From Acholeplasma equirhinis (GTDB lineage: Bacteria > Bacillota_I > Bacilli_A > Acholeplasmatales > Acholeplasmataceae), in the NCBI RefSeq assembly GCF_017052655.1, contig NZ_JAFIDC010000001.1:868001-932000 (forward strand): a stretch of DNA of 64,000 nt, read 5' to 3'. A program made the position numbers and the translations under genes. Below, piece after piece: positions 25,945-34,244 of this stretch (position 1 is its first letter; the number at the start of each line of letters is the position of its first letter). The notes under the pieces were generated by a model that saw only the letters and a list, made by a program, of their open reading frames with translations, did no database searches and was not told where the DNA came from.

Positions 25945-28002
25945 TTACTTTTTATATTGTTCGACTATTTTTGGAATAATTTGAGCAGGTACTTCATCAT
26001 AACGAATGAATTCACGTTCAAATCTACCAGAACCTTGGGTCATTGCTTTTAGATCAATTGAATATGAAACAACCTCAGCTTCAGGTGCTTCAGCAGTAAT
26101 AATTGTGTAACCATCTTGTTGGTCCATACCTAGGATACGTCCACGGCGTTTGTTCATATCCCCCATGACATCTCCAACATAAGCTTCTTTTACTTTAATT
26201 GTTAATTTAAGAATCGGTTCTAAAATCGTTGGTTGAACTTTTTCTAATGCTGCTTTCCATGCAAGATCAGCAGCGAGTACGAATGAAATTTCATTACTAT
26301 CAACATCATGATAAGAACCATCAAATAAGGTTGCTTTAACCTTAATAACAGGGAACCCTGCTAAAGGACCTTTCTCAAAAGATTTTAATAAACCTTTTTC
26401 AACTGCTGGGAAATAACCTTTAGGAACTGCACCACCAACAACTTCAGATCCAAACTCAAAATCTTGTTCAGTTGGTTCAAATCTAATATAAACATGACCA
26501 AATTGGCCTGCTCCACCAGATTGTTTTTTATGTTTACCTTCACCTTCACCTTTACGTTTAATGGTTTCTCTGTAAACGATCTTTTGATCCTCATAATCGA
26601 TACCAACTTTATACATGTTTTTCATTCTTTCAACAATATATCCGATATGAGATAAACCATATCCACCAATTAAAAGTTGGCCTGTTTCTTTATTTCTTTG
26701 GATATCAAAAGTAGGATCTTCAATGTTTAACTTAGTTAAAGCCATTGAAATTTTATCTTCGTCTTTTTCATTATGTGGAATAATTGCCTTATAGATGACA
26801 GGTGTTGGCATTGGTACTTTATCAAATACAATTCGATTTTTAGGATCAGAAATTGTATCATCTGTTCTAAATTGTTCAACTTTAGTTAAGACAACAATAT
26901 CACCGGCATTGGCTTTTTCAACTGGAATTTGATCTTTACCAAGTAAAGTCATCAAACCATTGATTTTAATCACAGAGTCACTGCCAGAATGATAAACTTC
27001 ATCGCCATTCTTTAAAGTACCTGAATTGATTTTGATAAATGAAAGTGTGCCAATGAATGGGTCAACCATGACTTTAAAAATGAACCCACTAAATGGTGCT
27101 TCACTTACTGTTTTAATTGATACTTTTTGTGAGGTTTGAAGATTCGTAGCTTCTAATTCTTTTAATTCATCTGGTGATGGTGAAAAGTCAATTAACATCT
27201 TAAGCATGGTTTCCATACCAATATTCTTAAGTGAAGATCCGACTAATACTGGTGTTAATTCACCATTAATAATTGAATTATGAAGTGCACCTTTCACTTC
27301 ATCAAGTGAAATTTCTTCACCACCTAAATATTTATCTAGTAATTCTTCTGAGGTTTCAGCAACAGATTCCATGATCATTTCACGAAGTGCATTCACTTTA
27401 GGCATTTTTTCTTCCCAAATTTCAGCATCGACGCATTTTTCACCATCATAGATTCTTGCTTTCATTTCGACAACGTTAACGAATCCTTCAAAATCTTCTT
27501 TTCGTCCAATTGGATAAGTAAATGGAACTGCACGTTTACCTAATTTTTGGCGAATATCTTCAAGTAAGTTTTCGTAGTTAATATTTTCTTTATCCATCTT
27601 ATTGATGAATAATACTGCTGGAATGTGGTGTTTTCTAATTTCAGCCCATACCATTTCAGTACCTACTTCAACCCCTTTGGTTGCATCAATTAAAATGACT
27701 GCACCTTTAACAACTTCGAGTGCATGATAGAGCTCACCGATGAGTTCATCGTTACCAGGCACATCTAAGAAGTTAAGTTTGCAGTCATTGAATTCTACAG
27801 GTATTAAAGATGTTTGCATAGAAGATCCCTTAGCCTGTTCTTCAGATAAAAAATCAGACTTGGTATTCTTCTTTTCGACTTCTCCTTTTTTACTAATTAC
27901 CCCCGAAACATAGAGTAGACTTTCGACAAGTGTAGTTTTACCACTACCTTGGTGTCCGAGAAGTGCGATGTTTCGAAGGGCATCCGTTCTATAGTCCTTC
28001 AT
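25945..28002 (-). CDS. EF-G-like translational GTPase
   Basis: The 685-residue product has the P-loop GHQGSGKT, DVPGNDEL in place of DxPGH, NKMD, and the EF-G domains II-V (GGAGQFGHVYIRFEPTEQDFEF, then GRILGMDQQDGYTIITAEAPEAEVVSY). The switch I region reads KGSSMQTS rather than the RGITI sequence of true EF-G, and DxPGH has Asn for His. Hence it is an EF-G2-type paralogue rather than the translocase itself. An AAGGAGG site precedes the start. The function of such paralogues is not settled. Confidence 0.85.
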   Translation of the reverse strand: MKDYRTDALRNIALLGHQGSGKTTLVESLLYVSGVISKKGEVEKKNTKSDFLSEEQAKGSSMQTSLIPVEFNDCKLNFLDVPGNDELIGELYHALEVVKGAVILIDATKGVEVGTEMVWAEIRKHHIPAVLFINKMDKENINYENLLEDIRQKLGKRAVPFTYPIGRKEDFEGFVNVVEMKARIYDGEKCVDAEIWEEKMPKVNALREMIMESVAETSEELLDKYLGGEEISLDEVKGALHNSIINGELTPVLVGSSLKNIGMETMLKMLIDFSPSPDELKELEATNLQTSQKVSIKTVSEAPFSGFIFKVMVDPFIGTLSFIKINSGTLKNGDEVYHSGSDSVIKINGLMTLLGKDQIPVEKANAGDIVVLTKVEQFRTDDTISDPKNRIVFDKVPMPTPVIYKAIIPHNEKDEDKISMALTKLNIEDPTFDIQRNKETGQLLIGGYGLSHIGYIVERMKNMYKVGIDYEDQKIVYRETIKRKGEGEGKHKKQSGGAGQFGHVYIRFEPTEQDFEFGSEVVGGAVPKGYFPAVEKGLLKSFEKGPLAGFPVIKVKATLFDGSYHDVDSNEISFVLAADLAWKAALEKVQPTILEPILKLTIKVKEAYVGDVMGDMNKRRGRILGMDQQDGYTIITAEAPEAEVVSYSIDLKAMTQGSGRFEREFIRYDEVPAQIIPKIVEQYKK

Positions 28003-28151
28003 AAGTCCTCCTTAATTGTATGCGTTTACATTGTACTTTTATTATAACATACATTTATTTTTGAAGTAAGTGATAAGATAACTAATGTTTTAGCGAGGTA
28101 AATAATTATGTTATTTACTTTTTTAAAAACATAAGTTGTATAATAAGTTGT

Positions 28152-28409
28152 ATGAAAAAATTAGCTATCAAAGCCATTCGTTGGTACCAAAAAAATTTAT
28201 CAGGTGGTAAAATGCACAAGTGCCGACACAATCCAACTTGTAGCAATTACGCCATTGAAGCTTACGAAAAACATAACTTTGTTTATGCTTCTTTTTTAAC
28301 GACTAGACGTATCCTAACTTGCAATCCTTTATTCAAACCAAAATACGATCCGGTTCCAGAACCAAAACGCAAAAAGAACTTAAAAGATTTAGAAACCAAA
28401 ATAGATTAG
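28152..28409 (+). CDS. yidD: YidD membrane protein insertion efficiency factor
   Basis: The 85-residue product has the family pattern AIRWYQKNLSGGKMHKCRHNPTCSNYAIEAYEKHN with the conserved CR..PTCS..A. It is an amphipathic peripheral membrane protein thought to help YidC. The TATAAT at 28139-28144 ends only seven bases before the ATG and no Shine-Dalgarno sequence is seen, so the mRNA may be leaderless. A GTAAATAA/TTATTTAC hairpin with Ts (28097-28126) lies upstream. yidC is not in the window. Confidence 0.92.
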   Translation: MKKLAIKAIRWYQKNLSGGKMHKCRHNPTCSNYAIEAYEKHNFVYASFLTTRRILTCNPLFKPKYDPVPEPKRKKNLKDLETKID

Positions 28410-28470
28410 AAATCTACTTTTTTGATTCTTTCACCTTTATAATTAATTCAAATTCTAACTTTCTCATACT

Positions 28471-28509
28471 AAAATAAAAGACTGCTCACTTTGATAAAAT
28501 GAACAGTCT
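28471..28509 (-). terminator. Terminator of cvfB-proS
   Basis: Minus-strand AGACTGTTCA/TGAGCAGTCT, a 10-bp stem with one wobble pair and an 11-base loop, followed by TTTTATTTT. Confidence 0.88.
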
Positions 28510-28521
28510 ATTTTATTTAAA

Positions 28522-29949
28522 TTAATATGCTCTTGCAAAAAGAATTGTTGTAGTTGCAGGGTTACCTGTCACTGGACAAGTCTCTGTAACAAGTGGTTCA
28601 TTGACAATAACACGTGCAGTTGCACCGGTTTCTGCTTTGATTTGAATTTCAGCATCTTGACCAGATACTGACATTTTAATGTAGCCCCCTTGTTTTAAAT
28701 ATGATTTAAATTCATCATATGATTTAGCAGTAAAGGTGTGTGATTCTACATGCTTAACTGCATTTTGATACATTTCTTCATGCATCTTAGCCATCGCTGG
28801 TTCTACAAATTCTAATACATCTTCTACTGCAAGTAATGATTTTTCTCTTGTATGACGGAAGACAACTTGAACATTACCTTGTTCTAGGTCACGTGGGCCA
28901 ACTTCAATACGAAGTGGTACACCTTTCATTTCATACTCAGCAAATTTCCAACCTGGTGACTTCTTAGAATCATCAAGTGAAACTCTGATACCGCGCGCTT
29001 CTAAATCTGCTTTCAATTTATTAGCAGTGGCGGTAACTTCTTCATTTGCTGCAATAGGAATAATTACGACTTGAGTTGGAGCAAGGTATGGTGGTAAGAC
29101 TAAACCTTCATCATCACCATGAACCATAATGACTGCACCGATTAATCTTGTTGATACACCCCATGAAGTTTGGTAAGCAAGTTCCAATTCATTGTTGGTA
29201 TTTGTAAACTTAATGCCAAATGCTTTAGCAAATTCTTGACCAAAATAGTGTGATGTACCTGATTGTAAAGCTTGTCCATCATGCATTAATGCTTCAATTG
29301 AATAAGTTTCAAGAGCACCAGCAAATTTTTCTTTTTCAGTTTTTCTACCTGTAACAAATGGAATTGCTAAAAGCTCTTTACCTAATTTTTCATAGATATC
29401 TAACATTTTTAATGTTTCAGCTTTAGCTTCTTCAGCAGTTGAATGGACTGTATGTCCTTCTTGCCATAAGAATTCTTTACCTCTTAAGAATGGACGTGTT
29501 GTCTTTTCCCAACGAACAACTGAACACCATTGATTGTAAAGTTTTGGTAAATCTCTATGTGATTTAACAATCTTCGCATAGTGTGTACCAAATAGTACTT
29601 CAGATGTTGGTCTAATCAATAATCTTTCAGCAAGATCTTCAACACCGGTTGTTGTAACCATGGCAACTTCAGGTGCGAAACCTTCAACGTGTTCTTTTTC
29701 AATTTTGAATAATGATTCTGGAATTAACATCGGCATGTAAACATTTTGATGTCCAGTTTGTTTGAATTTTTTATCTAAGTAACTTTGAATGTTTTCCCAA
29801 ATTGCATAACCGAGTGGGCGATAAATAATAAAGCCTTTTGCATCTGAATAATCCATTAATTCTGCTTTTAAACAAAGGTCTGTATACCATTGGGAGAAAT
29901 CAACGTCGCGAGATGTAATGCTTTCAACTAATTTCTTGTCTTTACTCAT
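28522..29949 (-). CDS. proS: Prolyl-tRNA synthetase (archaeal/eukaryote-like type)
   Basis: The 475-residue class II synthetase has RPTSEVLFGTHYAKIV (motif 2 region), FLRGKEFLWQEGHTVHST and SWGVSTRLIGAVIMVHGDDEGLVLPP (motif 3 region), an anticodon-binding domain and a C-terminal domain ending LFARAY. It lacks the editing insertion of the bacterial long form, so it is the short archaeal/eukaryote-like ProRS also found in several Firmicutes. It overlaps cvfB by 8 bases. Confidence 0.95.
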   Translation of the reverse strand: MSKDKKLVESITSRDVDFSQWYTDLCLKAELMDYSDAKGFIIYRPLGYAIWENIQSYLDKKFKQTGHQNVYMPMLIPESLFKIEKEHVEGFAPEVAMVTTTGVEDLAERLLIRPTSEVLFGTHYAKIVKSHRDLPKLYNQWCSVVRWEKTTRPFLRGKEFLWQEGHTVHSTAEEAKAETLKMLDIYEKLGKELLAIPFVTGRKTEKEKFAGALETYSIEALMHDGQALQSGTSHYFGQEFAKAFGIKFTNTNNELELAYQTSWGVSTRLIGAVIMVHGDDEGLVLPPYLAPTQVVIIPIAANEEVTATANKLKADLEARGIRVSLDDSKKSPGWKFAEYEMKGVPLRIEVGPRDLEQGNVQVVFRHTREKSLLAVEDVLEFVEPAMAKMHEEMYQNAVKHVESHTFTAKSYDEFKSYLKQGGYIKMSVSGQDAEIQIKAETGATARVIVNEPLVTETCPVTGNPATTTILFARAY

Positions 29950-30793
29950 TTTCTTTCACCAAATATGTCTTTCCGTCTTTAAAATTAATTTTGCGTTTTT
30001 TATATAATAAGCCAAGTGCACGTTTAAATGCTTTTCTAGATAAACCAAAAGTTTCTACAACGAGTTCACTTTCAGTATCAGCAGTATAAGGCATAACCCC
30101 ACCATGTGATTCTAAATATTCTAAAATCATATTCGAATCATCTAAACGCACTTCTTCTTTAAATTTACTTAAACTACCTTCATAACCTTGTTTAGTTTCA
30201 TAAGTTACTTTAACAGAAACTGGTTCCCCTAAGCGATATGAATGTCTTGTGTTTGATTTTTTAACTAAAATAATGTTACCTGGCGCAGTTAGTATAAAGT
30301 ATCCAATATTACCAATACCTTGCACAAAACCTTCAATTTCTTCACCAATTTCAAGGTTGCCTAATACCACACGGAATTCTTGTGGCGGAACAAGTCTTGC
30401 TGTCATTCTAGTTTTAATTTTTAAGTCAACATAAACTTTATCACCAACTTGTGGCCATAAAGATTCATCTTTAGGTAAATCATCCTTAGATAAAAGTACA
30501 TCTTTTGAAATACCTAAATCAAGAAACACACCTAAATTAGGGCTAACTGAAACAACCTCTAACTCACCGGGGTCTCCAACAGTGATTTTTGGTCTGCTTA
30601 ATGTTGCTGCAAGTCTACCTTTCGCATCATAGTATAAAAAAGCCTCAACTAAGCTGCCTTTCTTTAATTCTTCGCGTCCGGATTCATTGACATGAAGAAA
30701 GACTTCTTCACCTTTCTCATCCTTTAAACTGTATGCGATATCTGTTTTACGATCAACTTTTAAGGTATTGATCTTACCAATCATTAATGCCAT
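29942..30793 (-). CDS. cvfB: CvfB/YitL S1-domain RNA-binding protein
   Basis: The product (283 residues) has repeated S1-like domains in its first two thirds (EVFLHVNESGREELKKGSLVEAFLYYD and LGVFLDLGISKDVLLSKDDLP) and a C-terminal winged-helix (YTADTESELVVETFGLSRKAFKRALGLLYKKRKI). CvfB of Staphylococcus binds RNA and affects virulence gene expression; the general role is unclear. ATG 30793 follows AGGTGATTAAA. It is co-transcribed with proS, whose start it overlaps. Confidence 0.88.
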   Translation of the reverse strand: MALMIGKINTLKVDRKTDIAYSLKDEKGEEVFLHVNESGREELKKGSLVEAFLYYDAKGRLAATLSRPKITVGDPGELEVVSVSPNLGVFLDLGISKDVLLSKDDLPKDESLWPQVGDKVYVDLKIKTRMTARLVPPQEFRVVLGNLEIGEEIEGFVQGIGNIGYFILTAPGNIILVKKSNTRHSYRLGEPVSVKVTYETKQGYEGSLSKFKEEVRLDDSNMILEYLESHGGVMPYTADTESELVVETFGLSRKAFKRALGLLYKKRKINFKDGKTYLVKENE

Positions 30794-30822
30794 TTTAATC
30801 ACCTAACTTATTATAACATAAT

Positions 30823-30845
30823 AAAAAAATCCAGTTAAGGATTTT
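30823..30845 (-). terminator. Terminator after the Fic-like gene
   Basis: Minus-strand AAAATCC/GGATTTT with a 6-base loop and a following T run, at the stop codon of the Fic gene. Confidence 0.75.
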
Positions 30846-31577
30846 TTAGTTTTCAAGATAATCAATATATTTTTCGTAAGAATCAAGTAAAAGTGTGTAA
30901 ATGTAGTTTACAAATGGTGAGATATCCTTCTCTACTTTGAAGGTGTCTAAATGTTGTAAATAAAGATCTTTTTGATCAACAGGAATTGAGAATGGCATAT
31001 ACCCATCAAAGATTAGAATGTAATTTAAAACGAGTCTTGCAAGTCGTCCATTACCTTCTAAGAATGGATATATTTTAAAGATCGTTGCATGTGCAAATGC
31101 ACCTTTTTGAAGTGCAGTACCTTTAAAATGTTCAAGGTCATAAAAGAATTTAGCCATTCGATCGTAAACTTTTACATAATCTGGTGGTTGATGCATTGAA
31201 CCAGGTAATTGAATATTTACTTTTCTGTAATGACCTCCAACAAAAATACCTTCAACTAACATTTCATGTAAGTCTTTTAATATTTCTTCGTCAAGTCTTC
31301 TTCTTGAAACACACAGTTTAAACACATGTGAGAATGCGTTTAGATAATTTAACGCTTCTTTTTGTTCACGTTCAGGCAGAGATGTCACAATTACTTTCTT
31401 TTCTAAGAGATTAGAACAATCTTCAAAAGATAAAGCATTTTTCCCGTCAATTGTAATGGATTCATAGACAAACTTTTTAACAAATTCGTTTAGTAAACGA
31501 TTAAACTTTTCTTCGCCTACTGATTCACGCAATTCATTAAAATGTAATCTATCTACTTCCAAGAGATCATGATTCAT
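30846..31577 (-). CDS. Fic-domain protein with Tyr replacing the catalytic His
   Basis: Fic proteins transfer AMP or other groups to target proteins. The 243-residue product has the Fic core with IYPFLEGNGRLAR (residues 169-181). The expected motif is HPFxEGNGRxxR; here codon 170 is TAT (Tyr), not His. The upstream SITIDGKN (40-47) resembles the inhibitory helix motif S/TxxxE-G-N with Asp for Glu. Phosphate-binding Gly, Asn and Arg residues are retained. ATG 31577 follows AAAGGGGC; the upstream ATG overlaps a TATAAT box. Catalysis is doubtful, but nucleotide binding is plausible. Confidence 0.88.
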   Translation of the reverse strand: MNHDLLEVDRLHFNELRESVGEEKFNRLLNEFVKKFVYESITIDGKNALSFEDCSNLLEKKVIVTSLPEREQKEALNYLNAFSHVFKLCVSRRRLDEEILKDLHEMLVEGIFVGGHYRKVNIQLPGSMHQPPDYVKVYDRMAKFFYDLEHFKGTALQKGAFAHATIFKIYPFLEGNGRLARLVLNYILIFDGYMPFSIPVDQKDLYLQHLDTFKVEKDISPFVNYIYTLLLDSYEKYIDYLEN

Positions 31578-31618
31578 TGTTATCGCCCCTTTTGACTTCA
31601 TTATAGCAAACTTTTTGT

Positions 31619-31648
31619 AAAAAAAAGAGGTTTACGAATAAACCTCTT
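31619..31648 (-). terminator. Terminator of the cold-shock gene
   Basis: Minus-strand AAGAGGTTTA/TAAACCTCTT, a perfect 10-bp stem with a 4-base loop, followed by a run of Ts. Confidence 0.9.
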
Positions 31649-31663
31649 ATTTCAATTAGCGAA

Positions 31664-31861
31664 TTAAACTTTTAATACGCTTGCAGCTTGATCGCCACGG
31701 TCGCTTGATTTGATTTCAAATTCAACCGCATCGCCTTCTGCTAATGATTTGTAGCCATCAGCTTTGATTGCTGAATAGTGAACAAATACATCTTTACCGT
31801 TTTCAGCAGTGATAAAGCCGTAGCCTTTACCTGCGTCGAACCATTTAACAGTACCCTTCAT
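31664..31861 (-). CDS. cspA: Cold-shock protein (CspA family)
   Basis: The 65-residue product has the RNA-binding motifs KGYGFI (RNP1) and VFVHYSAI (RNP2) of cold-shock domain RNA chaperones. It starts [14 protein letters not shown] leader of about 65 bases separates it from a near-consensus promoter, and the AAGGAG site is 11 bases from the ATG. Such leaders often respond to temperature, though no specific thermosensor structure is evident to me. Confidence 0.96.
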   Translation of the reverse strand: MKGTVKWFDAGKGYGFITAENGKDVFVHYSAIKADGYKSLAEGDAVEFEIKSSDRGDQAASVLKV

Positions 31862-31931
31862 TAAATGCGTTACTCCTTCTTCGTATCCAAACTCTCGTCC
31901 AGACTAATTCTTTTGGTTTTCACCTACAATC

Positions 31932-31960
31932 ATTATACACGGTATTTATACAAATAACAA
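31932..31960 (-). promoter_or_regulatory. Promoter of the cold-shock gene
   Basis: Minus-strand TTGTTA (31960-31955), 17-base spacer, TATAAT (31937-31932). Confidence 0.75.
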
Positions 31961-32127
31961 CAAAAAACATTTACAAAAAATTTTATTTCAAAATAACATC
32001 CAAAAAAACTAATTTATTGGCTTTAAATAGACAATATAAGGAATTTTTGAGATTCTACTTCAATAATGTTAAAGTAAGTAAATTAGAATCTAAAAAATTA
32101 GGGCTTTATTTTTAATAAAGTCTTTGA
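31961..32127. other. AT-rich non-coding spacer with a long imperfect hairpin
   Basis: No reading frame with a binding site is seen. At 32045-32096, TTTTGAGATTCTA pairs with TAGAATCTAAAAA with one mismatch, enclosing a CTT/AAG inner pairing. A second small hairpin CTTTATT/AATAAAG lies at 32104-32120. Neither is clearly followed by a T tract in the expected direction. The function is unknown. Confidence 0.4.
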
Positions 32128-32152
32128 TATAATCATTTTGCACGCTTCAAAG

Positions 32153-32226
32153 GCCCCCATAGGTTAGTGGCAAACCGCATCCATGGTAAGGATGAATTGC
32201 AAGTTCGATTCTCGCTGGGGGCACCA
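32153..32226 (+). tRNA. tRNA-Thr (anticodon GGT)
   Basis: The cloverleaf is complete: acceptor GCCCCCA/TGGGGGC, D stem GGTT/AACC, anticodon stem CATCC/GGATG with loop ATGGTAA (anticodon GGT), T loop TTCGATT, and an encoded CCA end. The T stem has one A-C mismatch. A TATAAT at 32128-32133 serves as promoter. Confidence 0.95.
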
Positions 32227-32242
32227 TTTACAGTACACCCTT

Positions 32243-32273
32243 AACGTCGCTAGAAATAGCGGCGTTTCTTTTT
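32243..32273 (+). terminator. Terminator of the tRNA-Thr transcript
   Basis: AACGTCGCTA-GAAA-TAGCGGCGTT, a stable 10-bp stem with a GAAA loop, followed by TCTTTTT. Confidence 0.9.
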
Positions 32274-32275
32274 AA

Positions 32276-32305
32276 TTAAAAACCAGAATATTTTTCTGTT
32301 CTGGT
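32276..32305 (-). terminator. Terminator of the MFS transporter gene
   Basis: Minus-strand ACCAGAA/TTCTGGT, 7-bp stem followed by TTTTTAATT. Confidence 0.8.
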
Positions 32306-32336
32306 CTATTTTTACATTTTTTAGTTTTTATAATTT

Positions 32337-33578
32337 TTATTCTTGTGTGATTTCTAATTCTTGTGGTTTAACTTTAGGTAATCCTTCAGCCATTAATTTC
32401 TTACGTGTATATGGGAAGAGAGCGAGTAATATCATACAAATACCTGCAATCAATATGATTAATGAAACATCAGTAAAATCTGACAGTGGACCAAAAAGTA
32501 ACATACCAAGTGGCATTGATGTTTGTGAGATCAATCCAAAGACAGAGAACACTCTACCTAAGTATTCAGGTTCAACTTTTTCTTGAATTAATGTAGGTAG
32601 GATTGGATTTGAAATTGAAATAAAGAAACCAATTAATGACCATGCTCCAATGTAGAACCAAAAGTCAAATGGAATACCTAGAAGTGCGGTTCCTATCCCA
32701 ATCACAGCATATGCCATAAAGAATGTCTTTAATCTGTTTTTAAAACCACCCCAAAAGGTAATGAATAAAGATCCTAACACCATACCTAATCCAAATAGTG
32801 TTTCAAGAACAGCTAATCGCCATTCTTCTGCACCAAATACTCTTGCAACTTGTAGATAGGTCAAGAATGACGGTGCAGCAACTAAGAACATGAATAGTGC
32901 ACCAAAGATTAAAAGACTTAAAACAAATTTATGGTTAAATGCATATTTGATTCCACTCTTAATATCTTTCATATATTCAATTTTGACATTTTCAAGTTCT
33001 GCTTTATGTTTTGGAATCTTAACATATGTCACTAAGATAAAGACAGCAATTGCAGCGGTAACAACATCAACCAATAAAATGTATTCAATTGGCACTGTCG
33101 CAAATAAAAGACCTGCAAGCATTGGCATTAATACCATTGATGAAGATTGAATACTTTGATTGATACTTTGTACCTTTAAAAGTTTATCTTCTGGAACAAT
33201 TTGTGGATAGACTGCAGATACTGCAGGTGAATGGACTGCTTGTCCAATAGAGCGTATAACAGATACCACAAAGATAATCCATAAATCTCTAATACCAAAC
33301 ATAAATAGAATAGCGATCACTAACGTGACTGCAGCAATGCCTAAATCTGCAACAATCATTAATGCTTTTCTATTGAGTCTATCTGCCCAAACACCAGCGA
33401 ATGGTGCAAATATTAATGCAGGTATAAATGAACATAAAACCATGATTGTCATCATACTTCCTGATTGAGTGCCTAATGTAACATACCACATGATTGTATA
33501 CATTACGAGCATTGATCCCATCAGAGAAACGACTTGGCTAATTAGAAAGGTCGTTACCTGTTTTTTCCAGTTGTCCAT
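32337..33578 (-). CDS. Major facilitator superfamily transporter
   Basis: The 413-residue product has 12 predicted membrane helices. The loop after helix 2 reads AGVWADRLNRKALMI, the MFS motif A (GxxxDRxxRK), and a related stretch follows in the second half. It resembles the MefA/MDR-type efflux subfamily, but the substrate cannot be deduced. AAGAGGAG precedes the ATG. It stands alone. Confidence 0.88.
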   Translation of the reverse strand: MDNWKKQVTTFLISQVVSLMGSMLVMYTIMWYVTLGTQSGSMMTIMVLCSFIPALIFAPFAGVWADRLNRKALMIVADLGIAAVTLVIAILFMFGIRDLWIIFVVSVIRSIGQAVHSPAVSAVYPQIVPEDKLLKVQSINQSIQSSSMVLMPMLAGLLFATVPIEYILLVDVVTAAIAVFILVTYVKIPKHKAELENVKIEYMKDIKSGIKYAFNHKFVLSLLIFGALFMFLVAAPSFLTYLQVARVFGAEEWRLAVLETLFGLGMVLGSLFITFWGGFKNRLKTFFMAYAVIGIGTALLGIPFDFWFYIGAWSLIGFFISISNPILPTLIQEKVEPEYLGRVFSVFGLISQTSMPLGMLLFGPLSDFTDVSLIILIAGICMILLALFPYTRKKLMAEGLPKVKPQELEITQE

Positions 33579-33647
33579 ATAATTCTCCTCTTAAGTGATA
33601 GTTTTTATCTTATCAAAAAATTATCATTAACTCATTTATTTTACATA

Positions 33648-34175
33648 TCAAAGTAACTCTTTAATCTTTCTTACTGTATTTACATTTCTAATTGTAAGAT
33701 GCATATAAACTTTTGTTCCTACGATTTTGATTAAACCACTTTTAGGTTGGTTCTTCCTACTCACTCCAACGATCATTGCATTTTTAAGGTAAATCGCTTC
33801 ATCAACGCCTTCTTTCATCGGAATTGTATCTATTAATTCTTGCGTCATATCCTGATAATAAAACAAAACATCTGCTTTAAATTCATCATCATTTTTAAAG
33901 TGTGGTGGAATCATTTCTGCGACTTCAACAAATTGCTCTTTTGAAATAACAAGTGTTTTACTGTCGACATCAAAGACATTTATTATAAGATCATGAATTT
34001 GACCTTGGAGTTTTAAAATATCTGTTTCTTCACTTTCAAAAATAATATTACCCGAGTTAATATAGGTCACAACATTTTGAAATCCGTTAGTTAACATCTC
34101 AGATTTTAATTTTTTCATTTCAACTTTATTTTTACCACCAACATTAATGCCTCTTAATAAACACACATATATCAT
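33648..34175 (-). CDS. DUF1697 family protein
   Basis: The 175-residue product starts MIYVCLLRGINVGGKNKVEMKKLK and contains NVVTYINSGNIIFES and TVRKIKELL at the end, diagnostic of DUF1697. It has no membrane segment. The biochemical function is unknown. ATG 34175 follows GAGGTGCATT. It lies between the transporter genes without obvious functional linkage. Confidence 0.9.
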   Translation of the reverse strand: MIYVCLLRGINVGGKNKVEMKKLKSEMLTNGFQNVVTYINSGNIIFESEETDILKLQGQIHDLIINVFDVDSKTLVISKEQFVEVAEMIPPHFKNDDEFKADVLFYYQDMTQELIDTIPMKEGVDEAIYLKNAMIVGVSRKNQPKSGLIKIVGTKVYMHLTIRNVNTVRKIKELL

Positions 34176-34203
34176 AATGCACCTCAATACTTAATTATAA
34201 AAT

Positions 34204-34235
34204 AAAAAAAGAAAGCCTCAAATTATGAGACTTTC
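34204..34235 (-). terminator. Terminator of the ArsB/NhaD-like gene
   Basis: Minus-strand GAAAGTCTCA/TGAGGCTTTC, 10-bp stem with one wobble pair, followed by seven Ts. Confidence 0.9.
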
Positions 34236-34244
34236 AAAAAATTA

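Noticed and set aside
26464-26655. Plus-strand frame rich in Phe-Thr repeats inside the EF-G-like gene
   Set aside because: The TFTFTFTF pattern is simply the complement of a lysine-rich KGEGEGKHKK loop.
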